A DNA stretch of 64,000 bases from Deltaproteobacteria bacterium (GTDB lineage: Bacteria > Myxococcota_A > Polyangia > Haliangiales > Haliangiaceae): assembly GCA_021413675.1 (NCBI GenBank), contig JAIOQA010000355.1, forward strand, positions 1-64,000, read 5' to 3'. The notes below the pieces were generated by a model. That model worked only from the letters and a program-made list of their open reading frames with translations, was not told the DNA's origin and ran no database searches. A program made the translations under genes and the position numbers. Positions 13,957-29,114 of the stretch are shown one piece after another (positions within the stretch are counted from its first letter, which is position 1; each line of letters opens with the position of its first letter).

Positions 13957-15525
13957 TCAGGGTGTCGCGGCGGGCGCGGCGGGATCCGCCGGCGCCGCCG
14001 ACCCATCGCCCGGCGCGGCATCCGCCGGCGCGGCCGTGTCGGTGCCGTCGTCCTTCTCGCCGGCCTCGAACGGCGCCTGCTTGCAGATCGGCTTCGGCGC
14101 GGCCGACAGGCCATCGAGCGCCAGCCCGCCGCGCTCGGCGACGTGCAGCGCCTCGCGCCCCGTGGTCGCGTCCCAGATGCGCAGCCCGCCCGCGTCGTCC
14201 TCGTACGCGAGCCGCTGGTCATCGAGCCAGCGCGCGCCGAACCGGGACGCCGAGGTCAGGATGTGCTTGAGCTGGCCGCTGTCCCCATCGAACGCGTAGA
14301 GCGAGCGGACCGCGTCCTTCGCGCACGGATCCGACCACACCACGAACGCGACCCGCGTGCCCTTGGGCGCGAGCGCGACGTCGGCGCGCCGGGTCCGGCC
14401 GGACTCCGGCACCGCGATGGTCTTGCCGCCGACCTTGAGCTCCGTCGTCATGCCGTCGGCGTCCCAGGTCGCGTCGACGCCGGCGACCGCGCCATCGCGC
14501 ACGGTGTCGTCGAGGCTGAGCGTGATCGTCGGGCCGGCGGGGGCCGGCGCCTTGGTCTTGGTCGCCTTGCCGGTGGTGCGATCGATCGAGAACGCGACCG
14601 GGTTCCTGGTCTTCCACCGGCCATCGGCCTCGGCGGTGGTCGCGATCAGCTGATCGCCGGCGGCGTAGTACACCGCGACCTCGCGGCCCTTGGCGATCCA
14701 CGCGCGCTTGCCGGTCGGCGCGAGGGTCTTCGCGTCGAGGGTGTCGATCCAGGTCTGGGTCAGGAGCGGCGCGGCGGTCGGCGGCGCCTTGGCGTCCGGC
14801 ATCTCGACCTTGACCCAGCCCATGACCGCGATCTCGCCGCCGGAGGGCGCGCGCAGCCACGCGACCACGCTGTCGTCGCTGTGGGTGATCCGATAGAAGC
14901 GCACGCCGTCGGGGCTGTCGGGCGCGAACGCGTAGAGCTCGCCGCGCGACGACGCGCTCTGCACGCCCGGTTTGGACGGCCACTTGAACGTGCTGCGCCG
15001 CCCGACGACGAGCGTGCCGGCGGCCTCGCGCTTCGCGGTCTCGGCGCCGATGCGCGCGGCGAGCTCGACCAGCTGCTTGCCCTCGGGCGTCGCGAAGTAG
15101 TCGGTCAGATCCTGGTCGCTGGCGAGCTTGGGCCCGAACTTGCGCCAGTCGCCGGCCAGCGCGAGCGCGAGGTGCTCGGTCGCGGTCGGGCGATCGCCGA
15201 GCTGCGCCGCGGCGGTCGCCAGCAGCCGGTGGGCATCGAGGTGGCCCGGATCCTTCTTGATCGCGGCCTCGCACGACGCGCGGATCGCGGCCCAGTCCTT
15301 GGTCTTGTACGCGGTGACCGCGCGCGCGTAATCCGCGGCGCCATCGCCGTAGATGTAGTTCATGCGCTTGATCGAGTCGACGCCGAGCGCCGGCATCGCG
15401 AGCGGCGCGGGCGCCGCGTCCCAGACCTTGGGCGTTTCCTTCGAGCCCTTGCCGCACGCCGCGAGCGCGAGCAGCGCGGCGAGCCGCAAGGACGAGGACG
15501 CGAACGAACCGGGGTGCGGCGGCAT
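13957..15525 (-). CDS. Lipoprotein with TPR-like helix and WD/propeller-like repeats
   Basis: A 522-residue protein with a signal peptide and lipobox (LAACGKG). Residues about 50-140 hold TPR-like helices (AIKKDPGHLDAHRLLATAAAQLGD). The rest is beta-rich with repeats such as LYAFDGDSGQLKHIL and RIWDATTGREALHV, which suggest a beta-propeller. It ends in an Ala/Pro/Asp low-complexity tail. Probably an anchored scaffold in the envelope; function unknown. Start at ATG 15525 because the signal peptide begins there (MPPHPGSFASS). Confidence 0.82.
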   Translation of the reverse strand: MPPHPGSFASSSLRLAALLALAACGKGSKETPKVWDAAPAPLAMPALGVDSIKRMNYIYGDGAADYARAVTAYKTKDWAAIRASCEAAIKKDPGHLDAHRLLATAAAQLGDRPTATEHLALALAGDWRKFGPKLASDQDLTDYFATPEGKQLVELAARIGAETAKREAAGTLVVGRRSTFKWPSKPGVQSASSRGELYAFAPDSPDGVRFYRITHSDDSVVAWLRAPSGGEIAVMGWVKVEMPDAKAPPTAAPLLTQTWIDTLDAKTLAPTGKRAWIAKGREVAVYYAAGDQLIATTAEADGRWKTRNPVAFSIDRTTGKATKTKAPAPAGPTITLSLDDTVRDGAVAGVDATWDADGMTTELKVGGKTIAVPESGRTRRADVALAPKGTRVAFVVWSDPCAKDAVRSLYAFDGDSGQLKHILTSASRFGARWLDDQRLAYEDDAGGLRIWDATTGREALHVAERGGLALDGLSAAPKPICKQAPFEAGEKDDGTDTAAPADAAPGDGSAAPADPAAPAATP

Positions 15526-15584
15526 GGCGCGCGGAGCATAACCGCCGGGCCGCGCGCGCGAAACCCGCGCACGGCGATGGCCGA

Positions 15585-16220
15585 TCAGAAGGCGCCGCCG
15601 AGGGAGACCGTCATGCCGTGGTCGGCGCGCGGCGCGATGCCGACCTGGAAGCGGGGCGCGCCGGTGGTCACCGTCCGCGACTCCCGGGCGAGCACGAGAT
15701 CGTCGACCAGGATCGCGGTGAGCGCGCCCGCCGCGAAGCCGAGCAGCGGCGGGCCGAGGCACCAGTCGGTGGAGTCGGTGCACGCGCCCGCGCCGATCGC
15801 CAGCCCGGCGGCGGGCAGGCCGACGCGCAACGCGACGCTGCCGAACGCCGCCGCGTAGTTGCCATGCGAGGCGTGGATGATCGCGGGCGTGAGGGCGAGC
15901 GAGCCGACGGCCCCGCGGGCGAGGGTCCCGATCGCCTGGCCGCCCCGGCCGTGGTCATCGAGGTTGGTCAGCACCGTCAGCGCGGTGAGGCCCGCGGCGT
16001 CGGCCAGCAGCAGCTGGCCGCCGTACCAGTGCGACTCGGTCTCCGGCTGGGTCAAGGACGCCATCACTCGCTCGGCGGTGGCGTCATCGAGCGCCGGTGC
16101 ATCCTGGTCCGGCGCGGTGGCGCCGGGCGCCTCGGAGTCGCCGGCGTGCGCGACGGTAGACGACAGCAGGAGCGCGAGGGACGCAGCGAGGATGCGAGCG
16201 GACAGCATGACCGTCGACAT
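15585..16220 (-). CDS. Exported protein with hydrophobic Gly/Ala segments
   Basis: 211 residues; a signal peptide cleaved after AHA, a Pro/Asp/Ala-rich linker, the motif SHWYGGQLLLADAAG, and several hydrophobic Gly/Ala stretches. It ends with the beta-rich tail FQVGIAPRADHGMTVSLGGAF, whose terminal Phe is typical of outer-membrane proteins. A decayed second copy follows at 16402-16832. No known family recognised. Start at ATG 16220 (MSTVMLSARI); ATG 16208 is also possible. Confidence 0.75.
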   Translation of the reverse strand: MSTVMLSARILAASLALLLSSTVAHAGDSEAPGATAPDQDAPALDDATAERVMASLTQPETESHWYGGQLLLADAAGLTALTVLTNLDDHGRGGQAIGTLARGAVGSLALTPAIIHASHGNYAAAFGSVALRVGLPAAGLAIGAGACTDSTDWCLGPPLLGFAAGALTAILVDDLVLARESRTVTTGAPRFQVGIAPRADHGMTVSLGGAF

Positions 16221-16401
16221 TGCATCGCGTGGGCCAGCGGTCCGGCCAGTCGCGAACCCAGGCGATCGACACCGGATCCGCGCGAATCCCGGTGCGGCGC
16301 CCGGCCCGCGGTGTGAACTCATGGCAACTCCAGGCGATCCTGCGCCGCGCGTGTCGTGTCAATCGACGCCCGGTGCGTCGAGGATCGGACACCCCGGCGG
16401 A

Positions 16402-16832
16402 TCAGAACGCGCCGCTCACCGAGACCGTCATGCCGTGATCGGCGCGGGGGGCGATGCCGACCTGGAGCGATGGCGCGCCGGCCGCGGCCGGGCGCGATTC
16501 CCAGGCGAGCACGCCGTCGTCGATGACGATGGCGGCGAGCGCGCCGATCGCGACGGGGGCGTGAGCGCCAGCGAGGCGGTGGCGCCGACCGCGGCGATGC
16601 CGCCGATGTCGCGGTCCGACGCGACCCCGATGACGAACACGACCGTGCCGAGGGCGTCCGCGGTGAGCAGCTCACCGCCGTACCAGTGCGCGACGGTCGG
16701 GGCGGGCGCGAGCGGCGCGGGGGGCGCGAGCGGCGCGGGGGCGCCGGGCGCCTCCTGGGCGTGCGCGAGGCGCGGGGCCGCCGCGGCGAGTGACGCGAGC
16801 AGGGCGGATACCGCGATGGAACGACGGGCCAT
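16402..16832 (-). pseudogene. Decayed tandem copy of the exported protein at 15585
   Basis: The first part encodes a signal peptide (ending AHAQ), a Pro/Ala linker and AHWYGGELLTADALG, matching SHWYGGQLLLADAAG of the neighbour. The frame then breaks near 16562 (after SLALTP) and the other frame carries on as VAIGALAAIVIDDGVLAWESR and ends DHGMTVSVSGAF. About 50 residues of the intact copy are missing at the junction. So it has an internal deletion plus a frameshift. A sequencing error cannot be the whole cause because of the missing segment. Confidence 0.75.
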
Positions 16833-16970
16833 CCCTCGATGGTTTCACGCTCGCGCGACCGCGATGAGGATCGTGGCGCGGCAAATCGCGGCGACGTCCG
16901 GCGCCGCGCGGCGCGCATCGGCGGCCCGCGCGCCACCATCGGGAGATCGGCGTGGTAGCCTGGCCCATCG

Positions 16971-18490
<1,520 letters not shown>

Positions 18491-18491
<1 letters not shown>

Positions 18492-19708
18492 TGGCCCGGC
18501 TCGACGCGCAGACGTTCCTCGCGAACTTCGTGCGGCCGCTGGTGATGGGCGGCCCGCTGCACGTGGGCCGGCCGATCCGGATCGAGGAGGTCGAACTCCT
18601 CGAGCAGGGGCTCGATCACGCCTCGGTCGAGCTGGTCGCGATCGTTCAGGCGCGCACCGACGTGGTCTCGACGCTCGTCTGCCGGCCGCCGCCGTTCGTG
18701 CTCGATGGCGACGATCTCGCGCTCGCCGCCGCGCTCCACAACGCGCTGTTCCTCGTGCACCCCGACGCCGACGGCCTGCTGGTCGCCGAGCGCCACCGCC
18801 GCCGGGTCATCGACAGCGCCCAGGCGCTCGCGGCGCGGCCGCTGACCCGCTCGAAGACTCGCGCGCTCGCCCGCCACGGGCTCCTCCACAACGTCTTCGG
18901 CCTGTCGCGCACCGACCTGCTGGTGTCGTGGTGGACCGGCAGCGCGCGGTTCCTCGGCCAGCCGGTGCCGACGCGCCTCACCCGGTGGAAGGGCGTGCGC
19001 CGGGTCCGCGAGGATCACAGCAAGGTCGAGTACGACGAGCTGGTGGCCGCGCCCGATCTCGCGCCGGTGATCGCGACCTTGTTGCGGCGCTCGCCGATCA
19101 CGCAGCTCGTGACCGCGCACCGCAACGCGCCGTCCTTGCACTGGGAAGATGCGGTGTGGCTGCTGCGCGATCCCGAGCTGGCGCGCGCCGCGGCCTACGC
19201 CGCGATCCGCCCGGGCGACGCCCGCGATCAAGTGCTCGCGCCCGCGCGGCTCGCCGCCGCGTTCGAGCAGATGCTCGAGCGCGCGCCGCTCGAGGCCGAC
19301 GTCCGCACGGTCGCGGGCTTCCTGACCTACGTCAACGCGCTCTACGCGATGGCCGAGGCCGGCGCGCGCCGCAACGAGCGCCCGATCCGGGGCGCGCCTG
19401 CCGCCGTCGACGACGGCAAGTCGGCGCTGCTGACCGCGGTGCTGGCGAGCGAGCGGGCGGGGCAGCGGCCCCGCGGCCTCGCGACCTTCTTCGCGCTGCC
19501 CAACGCGCTCGCGATGGTCGACGAGCGGCTGGCGAAGCCGCCCGGCCTCGATCAGGAGCCGGCGATCGCGCGGCGCTGGAAGGCGCACCGCGCCCAGGTC
19601 GCCGAGGCGGTCGGCGAGCCGGTCATCGAGGCGCTGGCCGAGCGCCTGCGGCGCCATCTGCGGGTGCCGCACTCCTTCGAGCGCGAGGCGCCGCAGATCC
19701 CGGCGTGA
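18491..19708 (+). CDS. Uncharacterised partner of the MoxR/vWA cluster (405 aa)
   Basis: ATG 18491 overlaps the stop of the previous gene (TGATG). An Arg/Ala/Leu-rich, mostly helical protein with the conserved-looking stretch DLLVSWWTGSARFLGQPVPTRL and a helical C-terminal third. No domain recognised. Its coupling to the 506-residue gene and its position just upstream of the ATPase suggest it belongs to the same complex. Confidence 0.8.
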
Positions 19709-19729
19709 CGCGGGCGCGGAGCGTCGCGC

Positions 19730-19969
19730 CTAGTTGGACTTGGTCGCGTTCCCGATCTCCTTCGAGCGCAGCGTCTGCTGATGGGTCTCGCGGATCTCGG
19801 TCTCTTCCTCCTCGGTCATGCACATGCTGCGGGACAGCATGCTGCCGGTCATCTGGACCTCCTTGCACTTGACCTTCTGGCCCTTGGCAACGGTCGGGGT
19901 GGAGGACGCCTGGGGGGCCATCGGGCCGCAGGCCGCGAGAACGGAGAGCGCGAGAACAAATCGCATCAT
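19730..19969 (-). CDS. Small lipoprotein (79 aa) with TGSxxxRxxC motif
   Basis: Signal peptide with lipobox LAAC, then a Lys-rich segment ending CKEVQMTGSMLSRSMCMTEEEE. The TGS...R...C...TEEE pattern occurs in small exported proteins of many Proteobacteria and Myxococcota, function unknown. Start is ATG 19969 (ATGATG; 19966 also possible). It lies opposite and between the two halves of the ATPase/vWA cluster, with a divergent promoter region towards the ATPase. Confidence 0.75.
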   Translation of the reverse strand: MMRFVLALSVLAACGPMAPQASSTPTVAKGQKVKCKEVQMTGSMLSRSMCMTEEEETEIRETHQQTLRSKEIGNATKSN

Positions 19970-20153
19970 GGAAAATACCGTAGCGCAGTCTGCGCAAAAC
20001 GGTCTGGCGGCAAGCGTGAGGCGCGGGTGGGCGCCGACCTTTGCCGGGGGCCGGCGCCCCGTGGCCGCCGCGCCGCCCACGCGCCCGGACCGGGTCGGGT
20101 GATGTAGACTGGCCGCGCTGCCCGGGACCGCTCCGGCCAGCCGCGAACTCCCG

Positions 20154-21359
<1,206 letters not shown>

Positions 21360-21365
21360 CGATCC

Positions 21366-21752
21366 ATGACCGGCGCGACCCAGCTCGAACCGAGCCCGCT
21401 GCGGGTCGCGATCTTCGACGACGTCGTCGCCGCGCGCGGCGAGGTCTTCCACATCCCGGGCCTCGCGGTCGACGTGCACGCGCACGCCGACGACGCGACC
21501 CGCCTGTGCCTCGAGAAGGCCTACGAGCTGGTGTTCATGGACTTCGCGATGGGGCGGGGCCGGGTCACCGGCTCGGACGCGACCGCGGCCCTGCGCGCCG
21601 GCGGGTTCCGCGGCCGCATCGTCGCGATCTCGAGCGACCCGGCGGCCAACGCGTCGATGCGCGCCGCCGGCGCCGACGACGCGCTCGCGACCAAGGCCCA
21701 CCTGCGCTCGTACCTCGTGCACGTCGGCAGCCAGCACCGCCGCGGGCGCTAG
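21366..21752 (+). CDS. Receiver-domain protein (single domain)
   Basis: 128 residues. It has the receiver (REC) signature: acidic pair D18 D19, phosphoacceptor candidate D59 in LVFMDFAMG, Ser89/Ser90 in IVAISSD and Lys110 in LATKAHL. There is no output domain. It starts 6 bases after the ATPase gene, so it may switch the ATPase or vWA complex on or off by phosphorylation. Confidence 0.75.
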   Translation: MTGATQLEPSPLRVAIFDDVVAARGEVFHIPGLAVDVHAHADDATRLCLEKAYELVFMDFAMGRGRVTGSDATAALRAGGFRGRIVAISSDPAANASMRAAGADDALATKAHLRSYLVHVGSQHRRGR

Positions 21753-21818
21753 CGGCCACGGTCACATCGGCGCCGCGCCGCGTCTATCGGTCGACCGCAT
21801 GACGCGGTCGAGCGCCCC

Positions 21819-22286
21819 ATGACCGTCCCTGTCCCCGTCGTGCTCGTCGTCCAGGCCTGTCCCCGCCAGCGCGAGGCCTGGCGCGCCGCGCTCGTCGCCG
21901 CCGGCATGCCGGTCCACGCCTGCACGACCGCCGCCGAGGCGACGCTGGTCATCGCCACCGCGCCGGTGCTCGCGGTCGTGGTCGAGACCCCGATCGCGAC
22001 CGCGGAGGCCGGGCTCATGGCCGCCGCGCCGACCGGCCAGGTCCCGCCGTTCGTGCTGGTTGGCGATCACCATCGCCAGTCGACCGCCGCGCCGCGCATC
22101 CCGGCGGCCGCCCGCCTCGGCGTGGGCGCGACCCCCGCCGCCGTGGTCGAGGCCGTGCGCACGCTGGTCGCCGCCCTGCCGCCCTATCGCGTGCGGCGCC
22201 GCGCCTTCCACCTGCGCGTGCCCGCGACCCGCGTCGTCAAGTGGACGACCTGGGTCACCGCCGACGACGTGACCGCGCCGGCCTAG
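21819..22286 (+). CDS. Pseudo-receiver-like protein
   Basis: 155 residues with a beta-alpha pattern like a receiver (VVLVVQACPRQREAWRAALVAAGM, then TLVIATAPVLAVVVET), but the phosphoacceptor Asp is absent (VET at that place). The C-terminal part adds YRVRRRAFHLRVPATRV. Perhaps a non-phosphorylated binding version of its upstream neighbour. Family not certain. Confidence 0.6.
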   Translation: MTVPVPVVLVVQACPRQREAWRAALVAAGMPVHACTTAAEATLVIATAPVLAVVVETPIATAEAGLMAAAPTGQVPPFVLVGDHHRQSTAAPRIPAAARLGVGATPAAVVEAVRTLVAALPPYRVRRRAFHLRVPATRVVKWTTWVTADDVTAPA

Positions 22287-22326
22287 TCCTCCGGTCCCGG
22301 CTGCGTGCTAGCGTCGGATTCGCCCG

Positions 22327-23795
22327 ATGCCCATCCCTGTCGATCGCCGCCGCAGCCACCTCGCGCGCCAGGTGGGGACGATGGCGCTGTCGTGCGTGCA
22401 GGTCGACAACCCGATGGCCCTGGTCCGCGCCGCGAGCTGGACCAATGCGCTGGGCCGGCTCGGGCTGCACCTTCCGCTGTTCGTCGTCCACGATCTCGGC
22501 GTGCTGTTCACCGCGCCGCGCGGCCCGGGCGGCTGGATCATCCGTACGCGCGACGCGCAGCTCGCGCAGCTCGGCCCGTCGGCGGCGTCGCGCACGGCGA
22601 TCGAGGCCTATCGCCGGATGCTCGAGACCATCGCGGGCTCCGAGGTCACCGAGAAGCTGGCGGGCGCGCGGCTGCGCGACGAGCTGGTCGCGGTGCTGAT
22701 CACGCGCGCGCTCGCCGACGTCTACAACCGCTGGCGCGATCGCGGCAAGGCCGCCGGCGTCGAGCCGCTGCCGCTCGATCTCGGCCTGTACGCCGAGGTC
22801 GACTACGCCGAGCTCGCGCGCGAGTTCGACACCCGCCCGCTGTGGGCGTTCCTCGATCACCTCGTCAGCCAGGCGCTCCACGTCTACACGCAGATCGAGC
22901 TGATCGATCTCGACACCGTGCGGCTGCTCGGCCTCTTCAAGGACGACACCGGCAAGGGCGGCGCGATCGATCTGGTCGATCTGTTCAGCGCGCTGGGCTC
23001 GCCCGAGGCCCACGACATCGCCAACTTCTCGCTCGATCTCCTGCCCAGCGTGCTCGAGACCCGGCGCGCGTCGGGCATCCAGTCGTTCGCGGTCGATGGC
23101 TACGCGTCGATCGAGCGCAAGGGCAACGTCGACTCGCTGGTGCTGTCGGAGCTGGCCTACGATCGCGAGATCTTCGAGCAGAAGATCGCCGACCACGAGC
23201 TGCTCTACTACGGCCACGAGCGCCAGCGCGACGACGAGCGCCGGCTGCAGTACATCCTGGTCGACGCGTCGGCATCGATGCGCGGTCAGCGCCAGGTGTT
23301 CGCGCGCGGCCTCGCGCTCACGCTCGTGAAGAAGCTGTCGCTCGAGGGCGACGAGGTCTGGTTCCGGTTCTTCGACGCGCGGCTGCACGAGACCGTGAAG
23401 ATCACGCGCTCGGGCCAGGTGCCGGTGCCGTACGTGCTGTCGTTCCGCTCGGAGCGCGGCCGCAACTACGCCAAGGTGTTCCGCCAGCTGCTCGTCGAGA
23501 TCACCCGCTTGCGCCGCGACCAGCGCCGGCGGGTCGTGATCTACCTGATCACCCACGGCCAGTGTCACCTCGCGCCCGAGCTCATCATGGCGCTGCGCCA
23601 CGAGGCCTACCTCTACGGCATCGTGATCCAGCCGTCGGGCGAGCTGCCCGAGTTCGTCGCCGGGCTCGACCGCCACCAGGTCGTCGAGGAGAACACGCTG
23701 GGCTCGCGCGCCGGTCGTCAGCGCCGCGCGCTCGACATCGTGTCCGAGGTCGGCACCAGCCGCGCCGCGCGCCCGCCCACCAAGGCGGTGCGCTA

Positions 23796-23796
<1 letters not shown>
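22327..23796 (+). CDS. vWA-domain protein, partner of the MoxR ATPase (ViaA-like role)
   Basis: 489 residues, cytoplasmic. A long helical N-terminal region leads to a vWA domain with MIDAS DASAS (D313, S315, S317). This pairing of a MoxR AAA+ ATPase and a vWA protein is the standard arrangement of RavA-ViaA. The stop overlaps the GTG of the next gene by one base, so translation is coupled. Confidence 0.88.
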
Positions 23797-25640
<1,844 letters not shown>

Positions 25641-25802
25641 GGGTTCGAGAATCTCGTTCCTGCGCTCTGATCTCGAGGCCTTGCAGCGCAGGCCCGGCGT
25701 TACCCGACGCTGCCGCAACGCGGCCCGGCAGTTGCTGTCTCTCCCGGTATGCTGGACGGGTTCGTTACAAGTGCGCGGGGCGCAACAGGCGAGGGACGGG
25801 CG

Positions 25803-26396
25803 ATGACGACCACCACTGGTGAAGCTTCGACAGGTGACGGGCGTGTCCCGCCGCGCCGCAGCCGGCGGCTGTTCGCGCTGCCGTCGGGCATCGTGCTGGT
25901 GGTCGCGATCTTCTTGCCGGTGGTGAAGGTCTGCGGCGATCCCGCGTACCCGATCCAGGTGCCGTTCGTCTGGGGGCCGTACGTGCTCGGCGGCCTGGTG
26001 ATCGCGATGGCGCTCGCCGGGACCGCGCGCGGGCTGCGCGGGCTGGTGATCACCGCGCAGGCGATCGTCGCGCTGCAGTGGGGCGGTTTCGGGCTCGCGA
26101 TGTTCCAGGACGTGTCGGGCGCGCCGTGGGGCTTGCTGTTGCTCGCCGCGGTCGTCGCGTTCTGGTACGGCACCCGCCGCGGCGACCGCGAGCAGGGCGC
26201 CGCCAACGCGGTGATCGGCATCGGCCTGGTCTGCCTGCCGTGGTTCGCGCTGTTCGCGTTCGACAAGGACGGCATGTGGGGCGCGTGGGTCTCGCTGGGC
26301 GCGGCGCTCGCGGTGATCGGCAGCGGCCTCGAGTGGCGGCGCGAGCTGCGCCTCGCGCGCACCGAGCCGGTGCCGACCGCGCGGGTGGTCGCGTGA
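25803..26396 (+). CDS. Multi-pass membrane protein (197 aa), tandem pair member 1
   Basis: Four or five hydrophobic helices after an Arg-rich cytosolic start (PPRRSRRLFALPSGIVLVVAIFLPVVKVCG). It ends with GLEWRRELRLAR. GAGGGACGG upstream of ATG 25803 favours this start over the ATG at 25749. The next gene is a clear paralog (same LPSG, FLPxVKVCG and EWRREL motifs). No family recognised. Confidence 0.8.
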   Translation: MTTTTGEASTGDGRVPPRRSRRLFALPSGIVLVVAIFLPVVKVCGDPAYPIQVPFVWGPYVLGGLVIAMALAGTARGLRGLVITAQAIVALQWGGFGLAMFQDVSGAPWGLLLLAAVVAFWYGTRRGDREQGAANAVIGIGLVCLPWFALFAFDKDGMWGAWVSLGAALAVIGSGLEWRRELRLARTEPVPTARVVA

Positions 26397-26959
26397 GCGC
26401 CCCGGCGCCCGAGGGTGCCGTGCCCGCCCGCCGGGCCCGCCGGTTCTTCGTGTTGCCGTCGGGGGTGGTGCTCGCGATCGCGATCTTCCTGCCGCTCGTG
26501 AAGGTCTGCGGCACCGTCGAGTATCCGATCGCGTGGCCGATCTTCTGGGGGCCGTACCTGCTGGGCGCGGTCGCGATCGGCATGGCGCTGTGCGGGTCGC
26601 AACGCGCGATGCGCAACCTGGTGGTGACCGCGCAGGTGATCGTCGCCGCCCAGTGCGGCGGCCTGGGCGTGGTCACGATCTCGAGCGGGTACGGCGTCCT
26701 GCTGATCGCGGCGGCGGTCGGCTTCGTGCTGCTGACCCGGCGGGGCGATCCCGAGCGACGCGCCACCCACGCGCTGATCGCCGGTGGCGTGATGTCCTTG
26801 GCCTGGTTCGCGCCGTTCATCGGCGATCCCGAGGGGCTCTGGGGCGCGTACGTGTCCACGGGGGCCGCCTTCGCGCTGATGATGAGCGGGCTCGAGTGGC
26901 GCCGCGAGCTCGGCAAGCTGCGGGTCGAGCGGATGCCGATGGCGCGGGCCCGCGGCTGA
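26393..26959 (+). CDS. Multi-pass membrane protein (188 aa), tandem pair member 2
   Basis: GTG at 26393 overlaps the stop of its paralog (GTGA), so it is translated with it. It has the same layout: an Arg-rich start (RRARRFFVLPSGVVLAIAIFLPLVKVCG), hydrophobic helices, then GLEWRRELGKL. The copies have diverged strongly, so the duplication is old. Function unknown. Confidence 0.8.
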   Translation: MSAPAPEGAVPARRARRFFVLPSGVVLAIAIFLPLVKVCGTVEYPIAWPIFWGPYLLGAVAIGMALCGSQRAMRNLVVTAQVIVAAQCGGLGVVTISSGYGVLLIAAAVGFVLLTRRGDPERRATHALIAGGVMSLAWFAPFIGDPEGLWGAYVSTGAAFALMMSGLEWRRELGKLRVERMPMARARG

Positions 26960-27010
26960 CCCCGCCGACGAGCCCTGTGTTACGGTCGCGGCATCCTCGA
27001 GGAGCCGCGC

Positions 27011-27946
27011 ATGATCACCAAGCTCGCCATCGTCGCCGTCGCCGCGCTCGCGCTTGCGGGCGCGCCTGCCTGTGACGGCAAGGCCACCGCCTCGGATCCG
27101 CCGACCGCGCTCGCGTCGGTCGAGAAGGTCGCGGAGTACGAGAGCTGCAGCACCTCGCGCGACTGCGCCGCCGGGCTGCGCTGCTTCGACGAGACCTGCC
27201 GCCGCAGCGCGCGCTCCAACGTCGGCGACTACTACGCCGCGGTGGGCGCGCGGCAGCTCGCCGACAACAAGGTCGACGCGTCGGTCGCGAGCTACGCCCA
27301 GGCGGTCGCGCGCTACGAGGCCGACAAGCTCGGCATCCCGCCGGATGTCGACTGCGCGTACGGCGGCGCACTGGCCGCGGCCCGCGCGAACCACGACAAG
27401 GCCGAGCTCGGCGCCCGCGTGCTGCACCGCTGCCTGATGGGCACGCCGGCGGGCTCGAGCCTGCGCGAGCGCGCGCTCGCGACGCTGGCGATCCTCGACG
27501 AGGCCGGCCTCGAGCCCGCGCACCTCGCGCTCGACAAGCCCGCCGACGTCTACCTGTCGCGGGCCCCGGCCGCGCCGACCACCGACAAGCTCAAGGTCAC
27601 CGCGACCGGCGAGCCCGCGCCGTCGGGCACCTCGTTCGCGCTGATCACCGATCGCGTCACGGCGTCGGACCTGCACAGCGCGCTGGTCGCGTGCTGGCAG
27701 CCGTGGTTCGACGCGACCAAGAAGCAGGCGCTGGTGGTCGGCCTGCCGATCAAGGTGAAGTACCAGGCCAGCCAGTACGACGACGAGCCCGGCTCGTTCA
27801 CGCTGGTGCTCGACCCCGCGCCCGGCGGCGGCACGCCCGAGGCGACCGCCGCGGCCTGCGTGCGCGGCGTGATCGACCCGGCGCTGGCCACCGTCAAAGG
27901 CTTCCGCGACGGGTTCCAGACCCGGCTGGCGATCCGCATCGAGTAG
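27011..27946 (+). CDS. Lipoprotein (311 aa) with Cys-rich N-terminal part
   Basis: A signal peptide ends at APAC. The segment ESCSTSRDCAAGLRCFDETC has the Cys pattern seen in many myxobacterial exported proteins (Cys-rich, probably disulfide bonded). TPR-like helices follow, then a beta-rich C-terminal domain with paired Cys. GAGGAG upstream of ATG 27011. Function unknown. Confidence 0.75.
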   Translation: MITKLAIVAVAALALAGAPACDGKATASDPPTALASVEKVAEYESCSTSRDCAAGLRCFDETCRRSARSNVGDYYAAVGARQLADNKVDASVASYAQAVARYEADKLGIPPDVDCAYGGALAAARANHDKAELGARVLHRCLMGTPAGSSLRERALATLAILDEAGLEPAHLALDKPADVYLSRAPAAPTTDKLKVTATGEPAPSGTSFALITDRVTASDLHSALVACWQPWFDATKKQALVVGLPIKVKYQASQYDDEPGSFTLVLDPAPGGGTPEATAAACVRGVIDPALATVKGFRDGFQTRLAIRIE

Positions 27947-28010
27947 CCAGGCCCGGGAAACTGCAGAGTTGTACCCGCCCGGGGGGCGTGCTACCTGGCC
28001 TGCTGCTCCG

Positions 28011-29114
<1,104 letters not shown>

